Part shown: positions 6,108-9,501 of the stretch, one piece after another | How the letters are laid out: every line of letters starts with the position of its first letter | Numbering within the stretch: the first letter of the stretch is position 1 | Source of the DNA: Bacillota bacterium | GTDB lineage: Bacteria; Bacillota; Clostridia; Lachnospirales; Lachnospiraceae | DNA: 9,501 bases | Assembly (NCBI GenBank): GCA_023425485.1 | Contig: JAFACO010000316.1 | Location: 1-9,501, forward strand | Direction of reading: 5' to 3' | Notes under the pieces: generated by a model | What the model was told of the DNA's origin: nothing | The model's database searches: none | The model's input: the letters and a program-made list of their open reading frames with translations, nothing else | Made by a program: the position numbers and the translations under genes

Positions 6108-6914
6108 TTACTTTTTCTGGTCTAATGCTGTTGCCTTTGCATAACACGCATCCGAAGCTTTCATAACTGCATTGCGAAAACCATGTTCTTCTAATGCCTT
6201 AACTGCTGCTATTGTTGTACCCCCAGGAGAACATACATTATCCTTTAATTTGCCAGGGTGCTCGCCAGTCTCCAGAACCATCGCAGCTGCACCAAGTACT
6301 GTTTGAGCTGCAAGTACATATGCCTTGTCTCTCGGTAATCCATAACTAACCACACTATCAGCCAGAGCTTCAATAAACATGTACACATAAGCAGGTGAGC
6401 TGCCGTTTGCACAGATGACTGCATTCATTAGTTTCTCATCAAATACTTCATATTTACCAAAGGAGGAAAAGAACTGATCAATGACTTCTTTTTCTTCCGT
6501 TGTAAATATGTTGTCCGAAAAGCAGATTCCAGTCATACCTTTTAATACCATTGCAGGTGTATTGGGCATAGCTCGTACAATTCTTGTTTGTTCCCCTAAC
6601 TGCTCCTTTATATTTTCAATTGTTATTCCAGCAGCTATTGATATCACAACCTGCTCTGGAGTAACATGTTCCTTTATTTCTTTCAATACAACTGGGAAAA
6701 ACTGTGGTTTTACAGCAAGTACTAAGTATTTGCAGTTCTTCACAATTTCTATATTATTAGTAAGGGCAGGAATTCCAGTATCTTGACCTACGTACGTATT
6801 TCGCTCCGGTGATGCATCTGTATAAACAACATCCTTGTCTCCAAACGTTTGAATCGCTGCTTTTAACATAGGATAACCCATGTTCCCAGCTCCAATAAAA
6901 CCAAATAATGCCAT
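6108..6914 (-). CDS. proC: Pyrroline-5-carboxylate reductase
   Basis: ProC reduces 1-pyrroline-5-carboxylate to L-proline with NAD(P)H, the last step of proline synthesis. The 268-residue length is standard. The N-terminus has the Rossmann nucleotide-binding motif GFIGAGNMG (residues 5-13). The central stretch includes LVLAVKPQ and VRAMPNTPA, both typical of the family. The C-terminal dimerisation domain carries NGSSPAYVYMFIEALAD and the signature SPGGTTIAAV. The start follows AAGGAAGG with 8 nt spacing. It is the first gene of the probable operon with nudF (26 bp gap), and is separated from the upstream aminotransferase by a 136-bp gap with a terminator-like hairpin. I see no clear promoter match directly upstream. 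Confidence 0.95.
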   Translation of the reverse strand: MALFGFIGAGNMGYPMLKAAIQTFGDKDVVYTDASPERNTYVGQDTGIPALTNNIEIVKNCKYLVLAVKPQFFPVVLKEIKEHVTPEQVVISIAAGITIENIKEQLGEQTRIVRAMPNTPAMVLKGMTGICFSDNIFTTEEKEVIDQFFSSFGKYEVFDEKLMNAVICANGSSPAYVYMFIEALADSVVSYGLPRDKAYVLAAQTVLGAAAMVLETGEHPGKLKDNVCSPGGTTIAAVKALEEHGFRNAVMKASDACYAKATALDQKK

Positions 6915-6973
6915 TATTATGTCCTTCCTTCTTTAGAATCCTTTGTCAATCTATAATTACAATATCTTTTTGA

Positions 6974-7016
6974 TATTTTAACATAAAAATAAAATAATAG
7001 GTAGTATTTTAACATA
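6974..7016. repeat. Two 12-bp direct repeats upstream of proC
   Basis: TATTTTAACATA occurs at 6974-6985 and 7005-7016, repeat distance 31 bp (about three helical turns). Both copies lie between the aminotransferase stop and proC, the second inside the loop side of the terminator-like hairpin. In such AT-rich DNA this may be chance. Confidence 0.35.
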
Positions 7017-7035
7017 ATTTTGTAAAAATACTACC
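6984..7035 (-). terminator. Terminator-like hairpin after the aminotransferase gene
   Basis: Reading the minus strand, GGTAGTATTTT (7035-7025) pairs perfectly over 11 bp with AAAATACTACC (7010-7000) around a 14-nt loop. It is followed by a T-rich tail (TATTATTTTATTTTT). It starts 15 nt after the stop codon at 7051. The stem is AT-rich and the loop long, so termination may be partial, allowing read-through into proC. Confidence 0.65.
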
Positions 7036-7050
7036 CATCAGGAATATTAA

Positions 7051-8247
7051 TTAAATTAATTCTGCTATAAAGGCTTCCATGCGATCCAATCCCTTTTTAA
7101 TCTGTTCCATTGAAATAGCATAAGATAGTCGAATGTGATCCGCAAACCCAAAATCTTTGCAGGGAATAACAGCAACGCTATAATCTTCCAGCAAAATCTG
7201 TGCAAGGCGATTCGTATCCGCAACCCGTTCCCCTTTATACTCTTTCTCAAGAAGTAGGCTAACATCGACAAAGGTATAAAAAGCTCCTTGAGGTTTTAAG
7301 GCACTTAACTCTTTTATATTTGATATTCTATCAAACATATACTCACGTCTCTTATTAAATTCTGCATGCATTAGGGCAACCGATTCTTGCGGACCTGTTA
7401 ATGCCTCTAAAGCAGCTTTTTGTGCAATGGAGTTCGGATTAGAGGTTTGGTGGCTTTGAACACTTGCCATAACCTTAGCAATTTCTTTTGAGGAAGCTGT
7501 AAAGCCTATTCGCCAGCCTGTCATGGAATAACTCTTAGCTACACCACTACAGGTAATGGTTCTTTTATATATCTCTTCGTTAAAAGATGCAATACTAATG
7601 GCTTCACCTTCATATATAAGATTCTCATACATTTCGTCAGAAATAACGTAAAAGTCTTTTCTTACTGCTACTTCTGCGATTGCTTCTAATTCCTCTCGCG
7701 TATAGATCATACCGGAAGGATTGCTTGGAGAATTTAATATAAGTGCTTTGGTTTTTTCCGTACATGCAGCTTCTATTTGTGCAGCCGTTACCTTATAGTG
7801 ATTGGATTTCTCTCCTCTTACAAAAACAGGTACACCGTCAGCCAGCTTAACAATTTCAGGGTAACTTAGCCAGTAGGGTGATGGAATGATGATTTCATCT
7901 CCTGGATTGCATATAGCCTCGAATATATTTGTTAAGGAATGCTTCCCCCCATTACTAACGACAATTTGACTGGGTTCATAACTTATTTTATTGAAGCTTA
8001 AAAACTTGTCACACGCAGCTTTGCGTAGTTCAAGGGTTCCTTCTGCAGGTGTATACTTCGTAAATCCATCATGAATTGCTTTTATTGCTGCGTCACAAAT
8101 GTTATCCGGTGTATTAAAATCCGGTTCACCTGCGCCAAACCCCACAACATCAATCCCTTTACTTATTAATTCCTTAGCTTTTGCTGTAATAGCTAAGGTT
8201 GAAGAAGGTTTTACCGCCTGTGCTTTACTTGATAACCCTAATGACAT
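7051..8247 (-). CDS. Pyridoxal-phosphate aminotransferase class I, subgroup Ib (probable aspartate aminotransferase)
   Basis: This cytoplasmic enzyme most likely interconverts aspartate plus 2-oxoglutarate with oxaloacetate plus glutamate. It has 398 residues, standard for fold-type I subgroup Ib. Visible family motifs are FGAGEPDFNTP near residue 37, YTPAEGTLELR, NSPSNPSG, VISDEMYENLIYEG, and the cofactor site SGVAKSYSMTGWRIGF, in which K238 forms the Schiff base. A carboxylate-binding arginine lies in HIRLSYA near the C-terminus. No in-frame start exists just upstream; AAGGAATGG about 10 nt before ATG 8247 is a modest ribosome site. The gene stands alone: a 403-bp gap separates it from rny and a terminator-like hairpin follows it. 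Subgroup Ib members may also accept aromatic amino acids or prephenate, so the substrate is a family-level call. Confidence 0.9.
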   Translation of the reverse strand: MSLGLSSKAQAVKPSSTLAITAKAKELISKGIDVVGFGAGEPDFNTPDNICDAAIKAIHDGFTKYTPAEGTLELRKAACDKFLSFNKISYEPSQIVVSNGGKHSLTNIFEAICNPGDEIIIPSPYWLSYPEIVKLADGVPVFVRGEKSNHYKVTAAQIEAACTEKTKALILNSPSNPSGMIYTREELEAIAEVAVRKDFYVISDEMYENLIYEGEAISIASFNEEIYKRTITCSGVAKSYSMTGWRIGFTASSKEIAKVMASVQSHQTSNPNSIAQKAALEALTGPQESVALMHAEFNKRREYMFDRISNIKELSALKPQGAFYTFVDVSLLLEKEYKGERVADTNRLAQILLEDYSVAVIPCKDFGFADHIRLSYAISMEQIKKGLDRMEAFIAELI

Positions 8248-8572
8248 ACTGCCTGCACCATTCCTTTTCTTAATTATTTATCGTTTTTAATATGTAATAC
8301 TTAATTTTATTAATTTATATTTATTCAAAGTGTAATTATTGTAATATATAATTTTCTATTATGCAACAAAAATTTTAATCCAATTTTAATAAAGTATTCT
8401 ATAGGACTATCATTTGTACGTGTACTGCGGACTTTGTATGCATTTTTAACAATCGGATATGTAATATATTGCCAATGTTGGACAACGTATATTTAGTCAT
8501 ATTTCTTAAGAGCCTTTTTAACTTAATATTGGTAATACTGATAAAAAACCTAACAAGTAATAACAGGTGAAC
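8248..8572. other. Gene-free AT-rich intergenic stretch
   Basis: Between the rny terminator and the aminotransferase start there is no supported gene on either strand. Apart from the possible promoter at 8338-8366 I see only short dyads, such as CCAA-TG-TTGG near 8472. No T-box, riboswitch or tRNA signature was recognised. A small RNA cannot be excluded. Confidence 0.6.
8338..8366 (-). promoter_or_regulatory. Possible promoter of the aminotransferase gene
   Basis: TTGCAT (8366-8361), 17 bp, TACAAT (8343-8338) on the minus strand. The -10 matches 5 of 6 consensus positions and the -35 only 3 of 6. It would give a leader of about 85 nt. The region is very AT-rich, so chance matches are common. 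Confidence 0.35.
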
Positions 8573-8636
8573 AAAAAAATAGGATAGTTACAACTATTGA
8601 AAATACAGTATTTTCAACGGTTCCAACTATCCTATT
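8573..8636 (-). terminator. Two-tier rho-independent terminator of rny
   Basis: On the minus strand, AATAGGATAGTT (8636-8625) pairs over 12 bp with AACTATCCTATT (8589-8578). Nested inside, TTGAAAATAC and GTATTTTCAA (8617-8608 with 8606-8597) form a second 10-bp perfect stem. A run of seven T follows at 8579-8573, overlapping the stem base. It begins 15 nt after the rny stop codon. Confidence 0.9.
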
Positions 8637-8650
8637 AATCCGAGTACTTC

Positions 8651-9501
8651 TTATTTTGCGTAATCAGTTACTCTTGATTCTCTGATTACATTAACTTTAA
8701 TCTGTCCCGGATATTCTAATTCATTTTCAATCTTCTTAGATAAATCGCGAGCAAGTAATACCATATCAGCATCATTAATCTGTTCTGGTACAACAATTAC
8801 TCTGACTTCTCTACCTGCCTGAATAGCAAATGACTTATCTACTCCTTTAAAGCCATTAGTAATATCTTCCAATTGCTTCAGTCTGTTGGTATAGGTTTCC
8901 AAGGTTTCGCGTCTCGCACCTGGTCTTGCTGCAGAAATTGTATCCGCAGCCTGAACGATACATGCAATCATTGATTGGAACTCAACATCCCCATGATGAG
9001 CTTCGATGGAGTTTATGACAACAGGTGACTCTTTGTATTTTCTACATAGATCCACACCAATTTGTACATGTGTTCCTTCCATTTCATGATCCACCGATTT
9101 ACCGATGTCATGTAACAATCCGGCACGTTTTGCAAGTCTCACATCCACACCGATCTGTCCGGCTAAAAGACCGGATAAAATAGCCACTTCAATAGAATGC
9201 TTTAATGCATTCTGTCCATAACTTGTCCTAAATCTCATTTTGCCGAGAAGCTTAACTAGTTCTGGATGAATTCCATGAACGCCTACCTCTAAGGTAGCAG
9301 CTTCGCCTGACTCCCTAATCATAACTTCGACTTCTTTTTGAGCTTTCTCCACCATCTCTTCAATTCTTGCAGGATGGATTCTTCCATCTACAATAAGTTT
9401 TTCAAGAGCAATTCTTGCAACTTCACGTCTGATTGGATCAAAAGCTGAAAGTATAACAGCCTCAGGTGTATCATCAATAATTAAGTCAACCCCAGTTAAG
9501 G
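8651..9501 (-). CDS. rny: Ribonuclease Y, C-terminal part (N-terminus beyond window)
   Basis: RNase Y is the membrane-anchored endoribonuclease that starts decay of many mRNAs in Firmicutes. The window holds 282 codons of its C-terminus, open at the right edge. The first visible residues, LTGVDLIIDDTPEAV, are the end of the KH RNA-binding domain, followed by the very conserved stretch FDPIRREVARIALEKL. The HD phosphohydrolase domain follows, with LKHSIEVA, the metal-binding LLHDIGKSVDHE, and IEAHHGD. The C-terminus includes RPGARRETLETY and the usual tail with YPGQIKVNVIRE. The N-terminal membrane anchor and coiled coil lie outside the window. A methionine at 9355 is internal, because the frame and family homology continue upstream without a break. 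The gene ends in its own strong terminator. Confidence 0.95.
   Translation of the reverse strand, partial: LTGVDLIIDDTPEAVILSAFDPIRREVARIALEKLIVDGRIHPARIEEMVEKAQKEVEVMIRESGEAATLEVGVHGIHPELVKLLGKMRFRTSYGQNALKHSIEVAILSGLLAGQIGVDVRLAKRAGLLHDIGKSVDHEMEGTHVQIGVDLCRKYKESPVVINSIEAHHGDVEFQSMIACIVQAADTISAARPGARRETLETYTNRLKQLEDITNGFKGVDKSFAIQAGREVRVIVVPEQINDADMVLLARDLSKKIENELEYPGQIKVNVIRESRVTDYAK

Noticed and set aside
6082..6147. Longer start of nudF at ATG 6147
   Set aside because: It would overlap the proC end, lacks a clear ribosome site and adds residues unlike the family N-terminus.
8615..8630. T-box-like TGGAACCG on the minus strand
   Set aside because: It lies in the rny terminator stem, the flanking T-box consensus is missing, and no specifier structure or leader fits between rny and it.

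Overview
The window is AT-rich, and every gene I can support lies on the minus strand. The gene set is rny, a class Ib aminotransferase, proC, an ADP-ribose pyrophosphatase, spoIIM and a XerD-like recombinase, next to a very large secreted protein with cellulose-binding-type modules. This points to an anaerobic, endospore-forming Firmicute of the Clostridia, probably a plant-fibre-degrading Lachnospiraceae such as the Lachnoclostridium/Anaerocolumna group. The genus is inferred from protein style and gene content only.

Layout, in transcription order (right to left). (1) 9501-8651: the C-terminal part of ribonuclease Y, open at the window edge, closed by a strong two-tier hairpin terminator. 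(2) 8650-8248: a 403-bp gene-free AT-rich stretch with a possible promoter. (3) 8247-7051: a pyridoxal-phosphate aminotransferase followed by its own terminator-like hairpin. (4) 6914-3924: a probable operon proC - nudF - spoIIM - xerD-like gene, closed by a rho-independent terminator at 3862-3900. It joins housekeeping genes (proline synthesis, nucleotide-sugar clean-up) with a forespore-engulfment membrane protein. The nudF/spoIIM/xerD neighbourhood resembles that of Bacillus subtilis. (5) 3923-3552: a 372-bp intergenic region holding a compact element of nested palindromes (3725-3867) and a near-consensus sigma-A promoter (-35 TTGACA, 17 bp, -10 TATTAT) embedded in a long dyad. (6) 3551-1: the N-terminal 1183 residues of an exported modular protein, open at the left edge. 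Its order is signal peptide, two CBM2-like modules, six thrombospondin-type-3 calcium loops, an unassigned region, an acidic hexapeptide tandem repeat, a von Willebrand factor A domain, two more calcium loops and a class 3 lipase-type alpha/beta hydrolase with a GHSRG nucleophile elbow.

The two most notable points are the domain architecture of the large surface protein and the XerD-like recombinase. The recombinase keeps the fold, Arg II and the nucleophilic tyrosine, but has lost or changed three other catalytic positions. I saw no CRISPR array, tRNA, rRNA or insertion sequence.
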